Positions 36,973 through 47,129 are shown, counted from the first letter of the stretch. The stretch is 64,000 nucleotides of DNA from Pelosinus sp. (GCA_029239675.1 JARBUM010000002.1:62001-126000); one strand, 5' to 3'. Notes: generated from the letters alone by a model not told the origin. Translations and numbers: made by a program.

Positions 36973-38409
36973 CTATTTAGCAATCTCTTCTGCTTTTTGC
37001 TCACGCTTGCTGTGAATTAAAATATAATACAGATAAATACCTGCAATAATTGGCAAGCCTGTATAAAGGACAATCTGCTGCCCTTCAATGAAAGCTAAAC
37101 TGGCGATAATACAAATATTCAAGATAATTGCCACAATTGGTAAGGTGGGATATAAGGGTGTCCGAAAGACCAAATCTTTCAAGTCGCCGCCAATTTCCAG
37201 AAAGTGTTTGCGGAAATTAATCTGGCACCAAGAAATGACAATCCAAATCAAGCAACCAGTTAAACCTACACTGGACATTAACCATATATAGACGGTATCG
37301 GCTGCATATTCACTGGTCAACAGTGATAATGCAGATAATACTAGGGTTAAAAATATTCCATTAATGGGAACGCCTCCCGAATTTAGATGACCCAACCATT
37401 TTGGTGCATGCCCGTCTTTAGACATTGACCACAATAATCGTGAACAAACATAAAGCGCTGAATTACTGGCTGATAACGCAGAAGTCAGTACAACAAAACT
37501 CATGATATCCTTTGCAATTGGAATACCGATACGGCCAAATACATATGCAAAGGGACTTTCTAATACGCCTGCTTCCTTATAAGGAATAGTTGCACCTAGT
37601 ACAATAATTGCCAACACATAAAACACAATGATTCTGAAGACAACACCTTTAATAACCTTAGGCACATTTTTACCGGGATCTTCACATTCACCAGCTGCCA
37701 CTCCCACCAGTTCCGATCCCTGGAAGGAATATACTACTGTAATCATAGTTAAAAATAATGCCCAACCACCATTTGGGAATAATCCAGCTCCTGTATTAAA
37801 ATTAGAAAATCCAATAGCTCCCTCGTTGCCAACAGTACCAAACATCAATCCAGCACCCGCAAGAATAAATGCAATAATAGCGGCAACTTTGATCCCAGCA
37901 AACCAAAACTCAGTTTCACCATAAACCTTTACCGAAATCAAGTTCAGAACAGTTACCAATACGGCAAATAATACACACCAGATCCAAATGGATACACCAG
38001 GAAACCACAGAGCCATAATAATAGCTGAAGCGGTAAAGTTAGCGGCAATACAGACTGCCCAGTTAATCCAATACAACCACCCTACCGTAAATCCCACACC
38101 CGGAGAAATAAATTTCAATGCGTAGCTTTGGAATGACCCTGATACCGGCATTGCCACTGCCAGCTCGCCTAAGCATAGTAAAGCTAAATACATGACCATA
38201 CCGCCGAACAGAAAAGCCAACACAGCACCAACTGGTCCAGCTTCACTTACCACTTGCCCAGCACCCAAAAACAACCCCGTACCAATAGTACCACCAATTG
38301 AAATCATCATCATATGCCGCGATTTCAAACCACGATTAAGACCCTTTTTCTCCGGTACCAATTCTTCCATATTTACTGTCGGTTTCGTCGGATTTGTCAG
38401 TGTTGTCAC
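36973..38409 (-). CDS. amino-acid permease, AAT family, probable histidine transporter
   Basis: A 478-aa protein with about twelve membrane helices. The first conserved motif is MMMISIGGTIGTGLFLGAGQV and the second is GELAVAMPVSGSFQSYALKFISPG, as in the LysP/HutT/ProY branch of the APC superfamily. Placed between fchA and hutH in an uninterrupted operon, it likely imports histidine (inference from context). Start is GTG 38409 with GGAGGG upstream. Distinct from the permease at 14303. Confidence 0.88.
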   Translation of the reverse strand: MTTLTNPTKPTVNMEELVPEKKGLNRGLKSRHMMMISIGGTIGTGLFLGAGQVVSEAGPVGAVLAFLFGGMVMYLALLCLGELAVAMPVSGSFQSYALKFISPGVGFTVGWLYWINWAVCIAANFTASAIIMALWFPGVSIWIWCVLFAVLVTVLNLISVKVYGETEFWFAGIKVAAIIAFILAGAGLMFGTVGNEGAIGFSNFNTGAGLFPNGGWALFLTMITVVYSFQGSELVGVAAGECEDPGKNVPKVIKGVVFRIIVFYVLAIIVLGATIPYKEAGVLESPFAYVFGRIGIPIAKDIMSFVVLTSALSASNSALYVCSRLLWSMSKDGHAPKWLGHLNSGGVPINGIFLTLVLSALSLLTSEYAADTVYIWLMSSVGLTGCLIWIVISWCQINFRKHFLEIGGDLKDLVFRTPLYPTLPIVAIILNICIIASLAFIEGQQIVLYTGLPIIAGIYLYYILIHSKREQKAEEIAK

Positions 38410-38487
38410 AATAATCCCTCCGTACTCTTTTTTCCTTTTATTTGGCTATCTTTTTAATTATCACAATCTCACACAACACTTGCTTAG

Positions 38488-39111
38488 TCATATTTTTTCA
38501 TCTGCAATTTTTACTAGTTGAGCCATCAGCGCTTCCGAACGAGCTATAACTCTCTCAATCTTGCCTGTCATGTCGACAACAAAATCAATGTCTTTAATTG
38601 AACCCAGATTAATTCGTACATTATAGATCGCTGACCACATGGCAGCCTGTGCCATTCTTCCAGCTACCGCTGCATCACTGGCCGCATTAGCGTTGCCGAT
38701 AGAAAGAATTTTCCCCGATAATTCCAATACTTCCAGACAAACTCTGGCAACCTGAAAAGGTAGATTGGATGCAACTTTGAGTGCTTCTTGAATGGTTTCG
38801 CTGCGGACGTTTTTTTCTTCTTCAGTGCTCTTGGCCATCTTATAGGCCTTCATCACCTTATTAAAGGCCTCTGTATCTTCATCAATGTATTTTCCCAAAA
38901 CCGCCAAACACACTTCTAAGTCCAAAGCTAGCTTCCTGCTTTCTTCATGCACAGATTCATATTTTGCACTACTTATTGTCAGGTTTCCTACCATAATCCC
39001 CAGCGCTGCTCCGATGGCACCCACTAAGGCGGCTGCACTGCCACCTCCTGGTGCCGGAGAGTCTGATTTTAGTTCTGCTAAAAATCCCGCGATGCTTTTG
39101 TCAGTTAGCAT
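38488..39111 (-). CDS. fchA: formiminotetrahydrofolate cyclodeaminase
   Basis: A 207-aa protein of the FtcD cyclodeaminase/FchA family: SDSPAPGGGSAAALVGAIGA near residues 16-35 is the signature. It converts 5-formimino-THF to 5,10-methenyl-THF and ammonia. It lies 37 bp downstream of ftcD, so formimino transfer and deamination are carried by two separate proteins here. In mammals they are fused. Confidence 0.95.
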   Translation of the reverse strand: MLTDKSIAGFLAELKSDSPAPGGGSAAALVGAIGAALGIMVGNLTISSAKYESVHEESRKLALDLEVCLAVLGKYIDEDTEAFNKVMKAYKMAKSTEEEKNVRSETIQEALKVASNLPFQVARVCLEVLELSGKILSIGNANAASDAAVAGRMAQAAMWSAIYNVRINLGSIKDIDFVVDMTGKIERVIARSEALMAQLVKIADEKI

Positions 39112-39148
39112 ATTATTAATTCCTCCTAACTTTTTAATAATCCGTCAG

Positions 39149-40039
39149 TTATATATTTTCTTCCATAATCTGTTTACGATTGAACCCTTCTAGACGTAAG
39201 TAATAGTCCGCTGCATCAATCATTGCCTGCATTGGTACCAACCCTACAATTTCACTGCCGATAATATTCACACCATAACGAGCTGCTTCATTTTTTACGG
39301 TTTCAAAAACTCGGTGGAGCGGCGTGCCTTCATAATTAATCATGTTAATGGTTACCTGTGCTACTTTGCGCTCTTCAATCATAATGCCCATAGCTCGGCA
39401 GTATTTGAAACCGCCTTTGGCCTCACGGATGGCATTGGCAATTTTCTTAGCTATTGCAACATCGCTGGTACTTAAATTAATGTTATAAGCAATTAAGCAC
39501 TGTCTGGCTCCCACTACCGTGGCACCAGCTCTCGGATGCATTTTTGCCGGACCATAATCCGGCTTTCTTTCAGGCTCACTAATTGTTATCTTTAAACCTT
39601 CATACTGCCCTTTACGAACGTCCGGCAAATTCTTACGCTCGGACTTTTTAGCAGCGGCTTCATACATATATACCGGGATGTCTAGTTTTTCAGCAATTTC
39701 TTTGCCTAATTCATTGGCAAGTTCCACACACTCTTCAAGGCTGACTCCCCGCACAGGAATAAACGGGATCACATCAGTGGCCCCCATACGTGGATGCTCA
39801 CCATGATGTTGTTCCATGTCAATCAATTCTGCAGCCTTCGCACAAGAGGCAAAGGCTGCCTGTTTAGCCGCTGTCGGCTCACCGACAAATGTTACCACTG
39901 ATCGGTTGTGACTGGCATCCGATTGTACATCTAACAGTTTGACCCCTTCTACTTTTTTCACTTCATTCACGATGGCCTCTATCACTTCAGAACGACGTCC
40001 TTCACTAAAGTTAGGTACACATTCTACTAGTTTGCTCAT
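39149..40039 (-). CDS. ftcD: glutamate formimidoyltransferase
   Basis: A 296-aa protein with the N-terminal formiminotransferase signature VECVPNFSEGRR and the HPRMGATDVIPFIPVRG region containing the catalytic His. Together with FchA it moves the formimino group from N-formimino-L-glutamate to tetrahydrofolate, releasing glutamate. GGAGGTAAT precedes ATG 40039. A repeat-like element separates it from hutI (40143-40190). Confidence 0.96.
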   Translation of the reverse strand: MSKLVECVPNFSEGRRSEVIEAIVNEVKKVEGVKLLDVQSDASHNRSVVTFVGEPTAAKQAAFASCAKAAELIDMEQHHGEHPRMGATDVIPFIPVRGVSLEECVELANELGKEIAEKLDIPVYMYEAAAKKSERKNLPDVRKGQYEGLKITISEPERKPDYGPAKMHPRAGATVVGARQCLIAYNINLSTSDVAIAKKIANAIREAKGGFKYCRAMGIMIEERKVAQVTINMINYEGTPLHRVFETVKNEAARYGVNIIGSEIVGLVPMQAMIDAADYYLRLEGFNRKQIMEENI

Positions 40040-40142
40040 TATCTATTACCTCCAAATTTCCCATTATCGTTTATCCGATGACTAACCCGCTCTAAGACTA
40101 CCATCTTCCCCAAGTGGGAGTTAAGAGCGGCTATGTCCCTGT

Positions 40143-40190
40143 ATAAGTGCGACTAAATTCAGGTAGAGTTAAAACTCCATCTAAGTCAAG
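40143..40190. repeat. copy of a dispersed palindromic element
   Basis: AAGTGCGACTAAATTCAGGT, then AGAGTTAAAACTCCATCT: the AGGTAGAGTT/AACTCCATCT core forms a hairpin. The right end overlaps the hutI stop codon. Related copies are at 52549-52611 and 58770-58826 (see finding). Confidence 0.5.
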
Positions 40191-41455
40191 TCTGCTTTAT
40201 CTACAACCACTTGCCCTTTTTTAATAACTTTATCCACTATATCCATCCCAACATGATAGCTCAGAAATAAATGAGATGGGTATTTCAGCATAATGATATC
40301 AGCCTGCTTGCCCCGTTCTAAACTGCCAATACGATCTGCCCGTCCGACAGCAGCAGCCCCATTCAGCGTCAACGCCGTCAAAATTTCTGCAGGCGATAGT
40401 CTAAGCTGAATTGCCGCCAATGCGATCAGCATAGGAATTGAATGGCTAAAACAGCTTCCTGGATTATAGTCAGTTGCTAGTGCTACTGCTCCGCCACTGT
40501 CAATTATCGTTCTAGCTCTGGCGTATTGTTCCCTTAGACAAAATGCCGTTATTGGTAATACTGTCGCCACTACACCTCGCGCCGCCATGTCAGCAATTCC
40601 CTTATCCGATGCCTGCAGCAAATGATCTGCAGAAACAGCTGCAAGCTCAGCTGCAAGTTCAGCACCGCCAAAGGACACAATCTCATCGGCATGAATTTTA
40701 CTTTTCAGCCCTAGGGCACCTGCGGCCTGCAGGATTTTCCGCGTCTGCTCTACCGAGAATACGCCCTTCTCGCAAAACACATCACAAAACTCTGCGATTC
40801 CTTGCCCTACCACTGCAGGCAGAACTTTTTCTACAATGAATGCGACATAATCATCTTCACGGCCACGATACTCAGGTGGCACAGCGTGTGCCCCCATAAA
40901 AGTTGGCACAACATCAACAGCATGATTATTGTTTAATTCTCCCATAGCCTTTATTTGTCGTAGTTCAGTATCTAAATCTAGGCCATAGCCACTCTTGCCT
41001 TCTACAGTAGTAACTCCCATGGCTAGCATAGCATCTAGCCTTTTTGATGCAGTCTGCACCATTGCATCATACTCCATGGATTGCGTAGCTTCGACGGTAT
41101 TTAAAATACCACCACCACGTTCTAAGATTTCCAAATAAGGTGTACCGCTAAGCCGCCAAAAAAACTCTTCTGGACGATAACCACCAAACACAAAATGTGT
41201 GTGGGAATCTACAAAACCAGGGATTACGCTACAGCCTGAGGCATCAATAATTTCCAAATTTTTCTCATTACCTACTGGTAAATCAGCAGTTGCACCCACC
41301 CACTCAATAATACCATTTTTTACCATTATTGCACCATCTGTGATTTTCTTTAGATGATTCATATCTGCACCTTTTTTTGCTACTGTTCCAGTATTGGTAA
41401 CAATTTCGGCTGCATGCTTGATTAGCAACGATCTATTGCCGCTTCTATTGTGCAA
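40181..41455 (-). CDS. hutI: imidazolonepropionase
   Basis: About 424 residues of the amidohydrolase superfamily. Metal-binding HTH is in VDSHTHFVFGGYRPEE, the later metal His is in KIHADEIVSFGGAEL, and the conserved Asp is in VALATDYNPGSC. It hydrolyses imidazolonepropionate to formiminoglutamate. Start is TTG 41455 because GGGGGAG lies 5 bases upstream; the ATG at 41515 overlaps hutU and has no site. Confidence 0.95.
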   Translation of the reverse strand: MHNRSGNRSLLIKHAAEIVTNTGTVAKKGADMNHLKKITDGAIMVKNGIIEWVGATADLPVGNEKNLEIIDASGCSVIPGFVDSHTHFVFGGYRPEEFFWRLSGTPYLEILERGGGILNTVEATQSMEYDAMVQTASKRLDAMLAMGVTTVEGKSGYGLDLDTELRQIKAMGELNNNHAVDVVPTFMGAHAVPPEYRGREDDYVAFIVEKVLPAVVGQGIAEFCDVFCEKGVFSVEQTRKILQAAGALGLKSKIHADEIVSFGGAELAAELAAVSADHLLQASDKGIADMAARGVVATVLPITAFCLREQYARARTIIDSGGAVALATDYNPGSCFSHSIPMLIALAAIQLRLSPAEILTALTLNGAAAVGRADRIGSLERGKQADIIMLKYPSHLFLSYHVGMDIVDKVIKKGQVVVDKADLT

Positions 41456-41492
41456 AACATCTCCCCCTTTAGCACTTTTGTTCCTGTAAATG

Positions 41493-43520
41493 CTATTTAA
41501 AAACCGTCGATACAACTTTATCTATCAGTTCGTCCGCTGGTATATAAGGAATGGTCACATGTGCCTTACCTGCATAATCGCGGTTAAATTCTATAATAGT
41601 TTCAATTGAATGTTCATTTCTTGCCCATGACCGACGGGCTACACCTCCAATGACATCCCACAGCATGGCCGAATGCAAAATCTCATCCACTCGCTCACTG
41701 CCATCCAAAACCATGCCAAAACCGCCATTGATCGATTTACCGATACCCACACCTCCACCGTTATGCAATGCTACTAGGCTCATCCCCCTGGCAGCATTTC
41801 CGGCAAAACATTGTACTGCCATATCTGCCATCACATTGCTACCATCTTTGATATTCGACGTTTCGCGAAAGGGTGAATCGGTACCGCTGACATCGTGGTG
41901 GTCACGCCCCAACATGACTGGGCCAATCTCACCTTTACGCACCATTTCATTAAACCGCAAAGCAATATCCTTACGTCCCTCTGCATCCTGGTATAAAATG
42001 CGTGCCTGGGTTCCTACAACCAGTTGATTCTTCTCAGCATCGCGGATCCAAATATAATTATCCCGATCTTGGCCACGCCGTTCAGGATTAATGCATTGCA
42101 TTGCCGCTTGGTCAGTCTTTTGTAAATCATCTGGTTTACCGCTCAAGCAAACCCAACGGAACGGTCCATACCCGTAATCAAACAATTGCGGTCCCATAAT
42201 GTCTTCCACATAAGAAGGAAAAATAAAACCATCTTTTTCGTCACGCCCGTTTTTAGCAATTTCTTTAACTCCAGCATCATAGATTGCCTTCATAAATGCA
42301 TTGCCGTAATCAAAAAAATACGTACCTCTTTCTACCAGCTCTTTTATCAGTAGAAAATGGCGCTGTAGACTTTTATTGACCAATTCATGAAATTTGCTGC
42401 GATTATCACTCAAGAGTGCGGTTCGCTCCTCAAAGTTCAGCCCTTGTGGACAATAACCTCCGTCATAGGCCACATGGCAGGAAGTCTGATCAGATAGTAG
42501 GTCAATATGCTTGTGATTGACTACTGCATATTCCAATAAATCCACAATGTTGCCATGATAAGCTATGGATAACGCCTTGCCCGCAGCCTGATATTCCTCC
42601 GCTATCTTAAATATTTCCTCAAGATCATCGCTGCATTTACCAACCCACCCCTGTTCTAGCCGTGTCTGAATGCGCGAGTCGTCTACCTCAGCAATAATGC
42701 CTACTGCACCAGCGATTTCTATCGCCTTTGGTTGTGCGCCACTCATACCGCCCAATCCGGAGGAAACAAACAACTTCCCATGCAAATCATCGTGAGGTGC
42801 AACGCCCAATTTAATCCTGCCTGCAGTCAATAAGGTGTTAAAGGTTCCATGTACAATTCCCTGGGGACCAATGTACATCCAGCCACCTGCCGTCATCTGC
42901 CCATAGTTGGCAACCCCCATCTGCTCGGCTACTTCCCAATCATCCTGATTATCAAACATCCCCACCATCAAGGCATTGGTGATAATTACCCTAGGCGCTT
43001 CAGGTTTTGAAGGGAATAATCCAAGGGGATGGCCCGACTCTACGACTAAGGTTTGATCTTGAGTCATAACTTCCAGATATTTTTTAATCAGCTGATACTG
43101 CATCCAATTTTGGCATACACTGCCAGTTTCCCCATAGGTGACCATTTCATAAGGATACAGTGCGACATCATGATTCAGATTATTATCAATCATAACCTGA
43201 AAGGCCTTGCCTTCAATACAGTTACCTTTATATTCATCCAGCGGTTTGCCGTAAATTTTTTCTGTTGGCATATACCGATAAGCGTAAATTCGTCCATAGG
43301 TTTTTAATTCTTCCATAAATTCGCCAGCCACTTGACTATGAAGTTCTTCTGGAATGTATCGCAGAGCATTTTTCAGTGCCACCTTACTTTGTTCAATAGT
43401 CAACCGAAAACCTCTATCTGGTGCACGGCGTACTCCTTTTTTAAATACGGGTGGCTCTGGTAATACACTGTCCAACTTAATCGTCATGGCACAATTTATC
43501 CCTTTGTTATCAATCATCAT
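41493..43520 (-). CDS. hutU: urocanate hydratase
   Basis: A 675-aa protein of the longer urocanase type (compared with about 555 in Bacillus subtilis). Hallmarks: NAD-binding GLGGMSGAQPKAIEIAGA, CSDDLEEIF region, and the C-terminal GWCARSWARNEHS-like stretch (GGVARRSWARNE). It hydrates urocanate to imidazolonepropionate. AAGGAGATATAACG precedes ATG 43520 (a second ATG follows immediately). It has its own promoter with SARP-type repeats (43619-43653). Confidence 0.97.
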   Translation of the reverse strand: MMIDNKGINCAMTIKLDSVLPEPPVFKKGVRRAPDRGFRLTIEQSKVALKNALRYIPEELHSQVAGEFMEELKTYGRIYAYRYMPTEKIYGKPLDEYKGNCIEGKAFQVMIDNNLNHDVALYPYEMVTYGETGSVCQNWMQYQLIKKYLEVMTQDQTLVVESGHPLGLFPSKPEAPRVIITNALMVGMFDNQDDWEVAEQMGVANYGQMTAGGWMYIGPQGIVHGTFNTLLTAGRIKLGVAPHDDLHGKLFVSSGLGGMSGAQPKAIEIAGAVGIIAEVDDSRIQTRLEQGWVGKCSDDLEEIFKIAEEYQAAGKALSIAYHGNIVDLLEYAVVNHKHIDLLSDQTSCHVAYDGGYCPQGLNFEERTALLSDNRSKFHELVNKSLQRHFLLIKELVERGTYFFDYGNAFMKAIYDAGVKEIAKNGRDEKDGFIFPSYVEDIMGPQLFDYGYGPFRWVCLSGKPDDLQKTDQAAMQCINPERRGQDRDNYIWIRDAEKNQLVVGTQARILYQDAEGRKDIALRFNEMVRKGEIGPVMLGRDHHDVSGTDSPFRETSNIKDGSNVMADMAVQCFAGNAARGMSLVALHNGGGVGIGKSINGGFGMVLDGSERVDEILHSAMLWDVIGGVARRSWARNEHSIETIIEFNRDYAGKAHVTIPYIPADELIDKVVSTVFK

Positions 43521-43618
43521 CGTTATATCTCCTTCTGCAAAGAATTAGATTCAATAAAACAATCTACTAAATTCGCAAGCTAAGTTTTCATATTTTTCCA
43601 ATATTTATTTATATTCTG

Positions 43619-43653
43619 ATTATATTACAGATACTGTCAAAACATCGTCAAAA
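43619..43653 (-). promoter_or_regulatory. hutU promoter with SARP-type direct repeats
   Basis: On the minus strand: TGACGAT (43650-43644), 4 bp, TGACAGT (43639-43633), 8 bp, TATAAT (43624-43619). The repeats recur every 11 bp. No normally placed -35 box exists. The same arrangement is at 46887-46921. A further partial copy (AGACGAT, 43692-43686) lies upstream. Confidence 0.65.
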
Positions 43654-43717
43654 ACCATTCTCTAACTATCAGACGAATGTCCGGCATCGTCTAAATGACA
43701 CACCAGACACTTCATTC

Positions 43718-44728
43718 TCATCTGGCCAGCCCTTTCAGACGACAGAGGGTATCAACTACGGCAAAAATGATTACTTTTGCCAAGCTGGCGGTTGCCCGAT
43801 CATGATCAAACCGGGGTGACACTTCGGCAATATCAAATCCAACCACTTTCTGTGTGCGCAGTACATGTTTTAAATATTTCAGCACTATTTCCGGATGTAG
43901 CCCCAAGGGCTGTGGCGCACTGACACCTGGAGCAAAAGAAGAAGCAAATACATCTGCGCAAATGGTTACGTAAAGATTAGGTACCGACTGCATGAATGAA
44001 TCGAGTTTTTCCATGATATATTCGTCATTTTGCATAGAAATATCACCCGCTAATAAATAATCCGCTCCTAATTGCTGGGACGTTTTAAACAATTCAAGTG
44101 TATTGCTGCTGCGTTGGATGCCCAAGCAAAAATAATGGAACACTTCTTCCCGCTGGCAAGTATCATCGGAGATCTGCCGGAACATCGTCCCAGAATTCCC
44201 TTCACCTGCAAATGGCCGGAGGTCAAAGTGCGCATCAAAATTTAAAATGCCCAAGTCGCATTTGCCATCCTTTTGCCGCAAGAAATCTGCTTGTCCCCGA
44301 AAATGTCCCAAAGTAGTTTCATGCCCGCCACCCATAACAAGAGGAAACAATCCGGCCTGCCGGAGACAAAAAACTGCTTGTTCCAGCGCTGTCTGACTTT
44401 TCATTAGCTCCCCATCTGTGCAGATAATATTTCCGGCATCAAACAAGTGCACCTCCGAAGAAAAAGAGCAAGGTAAGTTAGCAAGTTCGCGTCGTATTCC
44501 CTCCGGTCCTGAAGAAGCGCCCTGGCGTCCTTTATTCCGCCGGATGCCCTCATCACAGCAAAATCCCAGCAAAGCAAAGCCCATTCTACCAGTGAATTTA
44601 GATAATGTCTGCCGTAAATCCAAAGGTTTTATCCATTGGTGCCACCGGAAAGCATCAAAATTTTCACTACTATCAACTCGCCCCTGCCATATATCAAAAT
44701 CCGTTACCTCATATCTATCCTGAAACAT
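43718..44728 (-). CDS. hutG: formimidoylglutamase, arginase-family
   Basis: A 336-aa ureohydrolase. Metal ligands: GGGHETTLGH, NFDAHFDLRPF, and VTICADVFASSFAPGVSAPQP. In the last motif, the usual DxD is CxD (ICAD), a form I believe occurs in part of the HutG group. It hydrolyses formiminoglutamate to glutamate and formamide, an alternative to FtcD/FchA. GGAGGATAAAT precedes the ATG. About 200 bp and a separate promoter follow before hutU. Confidence 0.88.
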   Translation of the reverse strand: MFQDRYEVTDFDIWQGRVDSSENFDAFRWHQWIKPLDLRQTLSKFTGRMGFALLGFCCDEGIRRNKGRQGASSGPEGIRRELANLPCSFSSEVHLFDAGNIICTDGELMKSQTALEQAVFCLRQAGLFPLVMGGGHETTLGHFRGQADFLRQKDGKCDLGILNFDAHFDLRPFAGEGNSGTMFRQISDDTCQREEVFHYFCLGIQRSSNTLELFKTSQQLGADYLLAGDISMQNDEYIMEKLDSFMQSVPNLYVTICADVFASSFAPGVSAPQPLGLHPEIVLKYLKHVLRTQKVVGFDIAEVSPRFDHDRATASLAKVIIFAVVDTLCRLKGLAR

Positions 44729-44810
44729 ATTTATCCTCCTGCTCAGTCTTTGATTGCCTCTTATATAGCAACTTACCTTATCTTCACTTGATCATACAAC
44801 TTACATTTGA

Positions 44811-46478
44811 TTAAAATAATCCAGTAATTTTACCATCATTATCAATATCCATTACTTCTGCTGCTGGTTTCTTGGGAAGTCCCGGCATAGTCATGATATC
44901 TCCAGTAATAACCACTAGAAACCCTGCGCCAGCAGCTATACGTATTTCTCTGACCATCATTGTAAATGCCTCTGGGCGGCCAAACCTTGTTGCATCATCA
45001 GATAGAGAATATTGTGTCTTAGCAATGCAAACTGGTGTTTTATCTAGGCCTATCGCCGTTAACTCCTGAATGGTCTTTTCGGCTGCCTTGCTATAATTGA
45101 CAGCATTAGCACCATAAATTTCTTTGGCAATCACACTAATTTTTGTCTTAACAGGTAACGTTTCATCATACAGAAACTTAGCAGATTTAGTTTCCTTAAA
45201 CATGTCAAGAAGTTGCTCGGCCAACTCTGTACCTCCGGCACCTCCCTCGGCCCATACTTTTGAAATCGTCACCGTAACCCCAAGTGTCTTACACTGCTCC
45301 CTGACAAACGCCAGTTCTTCTTCTGTATCAGTCGGGAAAGCATTAATGGCAACGACTGTAGGTAAATTAAACTTATGCATATTTTCAATATGTTTTTTAA
45401 GATTTTCCATTCCTCGCCCTAATGCCTGCGGATTTACTTTTGTCAGCTCAGTTTTGGCAACTCCTCCGTGTGCCTTAAGTGCCCTTACCGTGGCAACAAG
45501 CACCACCGCATCCGGCATAAATCCGGCAAAGCGGCATTTAATATCAATAAACTTCTCCGCCCCTAGGTCCGCACCAAAACCAGCTTCAGTAATCAACACA
45601 TCTGATAATTTTAACGCAAACTTTGATGCCATCACACTATTGCATCCATGAGCGATATTTGCAAATGGTCCTCCATGCACAAAAGCTGGCGTTTTTTCTA
45701 GTGTTTGTACCAAATTAGGTTTAATGGCATCTTTGAATAGGAGCGTTAATGCACCGCTAACTTTTAAATCATCTGCCCTAATTGGCTGATTGTCATAGGT
45801 ATAGCCCACAATGATCTTGCCAATTCGTTGTTTCATATCATCAAGATCTTTCGCCAAACACAAAATAGCCATTAGTTCTGACGCAACGGTGATGTCAAAA
45901 CCACTTTCTCGTGGTACTCCATTGGTCTTTCCGCCAAGCCCGAGTACAATATGACGTAGTGTCCGGTCATTAAGGTCGATTACCCTCCTCCAAGTCACGC
46001 GACGCGGATCAATCCCAAGCACATTACCTTGCTGAATATGGTTATCAATGATCGCTGACAGTAAGTTATGCGCCGTAGTCACAGCATGAATATCGCCGGT
46101 AAAATGCAAATTAATATCTTCCATAGGCACAATCTGCGCATATCCACCACCGGCGGCACCACCCTTCATGCCAAAACAAGGCCCCAAAGACGGTTCGCGC
46201 AAGGCAATCATTGCTTTCTTCCCTAATCTCCGAAAAGCATCACCTAATCCAACAGTTGTGGTCGTTTTCCCCTCACCAGCCGCCGTCGGATTGATAGCAC
46301 TAACCAGCACCAATTTACCGTTAGGATTCTGTTTAATTTTCTCCCATACCGCTAGCGATATTTTAGCCTTGTATTTCCCATACTGTTCGATATCATCTTC
46401 ACTTAAACCAAGATCAGCCGCGATTTGGATAATTGGCTGCATTTTTGCTTCCTGGGCAATTTCCACATCACTTTTCAT
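44811..46478 (-). CDS. fhs: formate--tetrahydrofolate ligase
   Basis: A 555-aa enzyme. P-loop-like [16 protein letters not shown] (about 64-78) binds [24 protein letters not shown] is the family hallmark. It forms 10-formyl-THF from formate and THF with ATP, and can run in reverse to yield ATP and formate from folate-bound one-carbon units. In this cluster the second direction is the sensible one (inference). Start ATG 46478 follows GAGGTGATTGTA; the upstream GTG at 46487 falls within that site. Confidence 0.97.
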   Translation of the reverse strand: MKSDVEIAQEAKMQPIIQIAADLGLSEDDIEQYGKYKAKISLAVWEKIKQNPNGKLVLVSAINPTAAGEGKTTTTVGLGDAFRRLGKKAMIALREPSLGPCFGMKGGAAGGGYAQIVPMEDINLHFTGDIHAVTTAHNLLSAIIDNHIQQGNVLGIDPRRVTWRRVIDLNDRTLRHIVLGLGGKTNGVPRESGFDITVASELMAILCLAKDLDDMKQRIGKIIVGYTYDNQPIRADDLKVSGALTLLFKDAIKPNLVQTLEKTPAFVHGGPFANIAHGCNSVMASKFALKLSDVLITEAGFGADLGAEKFIDIKCRFAGFMPDAVVLVATVRALKAHGGVAKTELTKVNPQALGRGMENLKKHIENMHKFNLPTVVAINAFPTDTEEELAFVREQCKTLGVTVTISKVWAEGGAGGTELAEQLLDMFKETKSAKFLYDETLPVKTKISVIAKEIYGANAVNYSKAAEKTIQELTAIGLDKTPVCIAKTQYSLSDDATRFGRPEAFTMMVREIRIAAGAGFLVVITGDIMTMPGLPKKPAAEVMDIDNDGKITGLF

Positions 46479-46501
46479 TACAATCACCTCATTAAAATAT
46501 T

Positions 46502-46840
46502 CTACGTTCTTACATAATGGGGCATTTCAACTGGGATTACCATGGATAGTTCTATCAAACCGGCATACTCCCCATCCTGATACCATGGTGTTTGATAAAC
46601 CAGCTTCTTTACACCTTTTTTCTCAATTGTATAGCTATTGGCAGTTTTAGTTTCAATAATCTCGGTGATCTTTTTGCAGGCACAGTCAGAATGAATATCT
46701 TTCACATTTTTTCCAATTAAAGTTCTTCCACCATATTTCTCAAAAATTTCCACCGACCTATCATTCATTTCAATGATGTTGCCGATTTTATCCGTAACGG
46801 TAACTGCAAAAGGCAATTCCTTTACCCATCTGCTAGACAT
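46502..46840 (-). CDS. stand-alone PAS-domain protein
   Basis: A 112-aa single PAS fold: [27 protein letters not shown] then [17 protein letters not shown] Cys pair (CAC) sits in the middle; no output domain follows. The gene is first in the fhs-hutG block, 23 bp before fhs, and under the SARP-type promoter. It may sense a redox or metabolite signal and act through protein contact, but nothing in the sequence proves that. AAGGAGG precedes ATG 46840. Confidence 0.85.
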   Translation of the reverse strand: MSSRWVKELPFAVTVTDKIGNIIEMNDRSVEIFEKYGGRTLIGKNVKDIHSDCACKKITEIIETKTANSYTIEKKGVKKLVYQTPWYQDGEYAGLIELSMVIPVEMPHYVRT

Positions 46841-46886
46841 ATACTTGATCCTCCTTACTTTTAAAATGAGTTGTTTACTTATCTGA

Positions 46887-46921
46887 ATTTTACAAAAAGA
46901 ACTGTCTAAATATCGTCAAAT
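46887..46921 (-). promoter_or_regulatory. PAS-fhs-hutG promoter with SARP-type direct repeats
   Basis: On the minus strand: TGACGAT (46918-46912), 4 bp, AGACAGT (46907-46901), 8 bp, TAAAAT (46892-46887). The register and spacing are identical to the hutU promoter. The transcript start would be about 40 bp before the PAS gene. Confidence 0.65.
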
Positions 46922-46982
46922 ACTAGGCAATGATTATTCTATCTAGTGTACAAGATAAAACAGGGCAAGCTCTTAATACCAA

Positions 46983-47042
46983 AAATAGACAATAAGACTG
47001 TTGCAAAATTATCTTTCATTTTGCAACAGTCTTATTGTCTAT
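46983..47042 (-). terminator. terminator with a 26-bp perfect stem
   Basis: The arms start AATAGACAATAAGACTGTTG and are fully complementary around an 8-base loop. It ends the SARP-like regulator transcript and isolates it from the hut operon. Confidence 0.85.
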
Positions 47043-47129
47043 TCCGTAGTTTAGCGAACCTATCTGACAACTTTTACGGCTCTTAAGATTCCAACAATTT
47101 AATATCTCATAAAGCCGCCAATTGATAGC

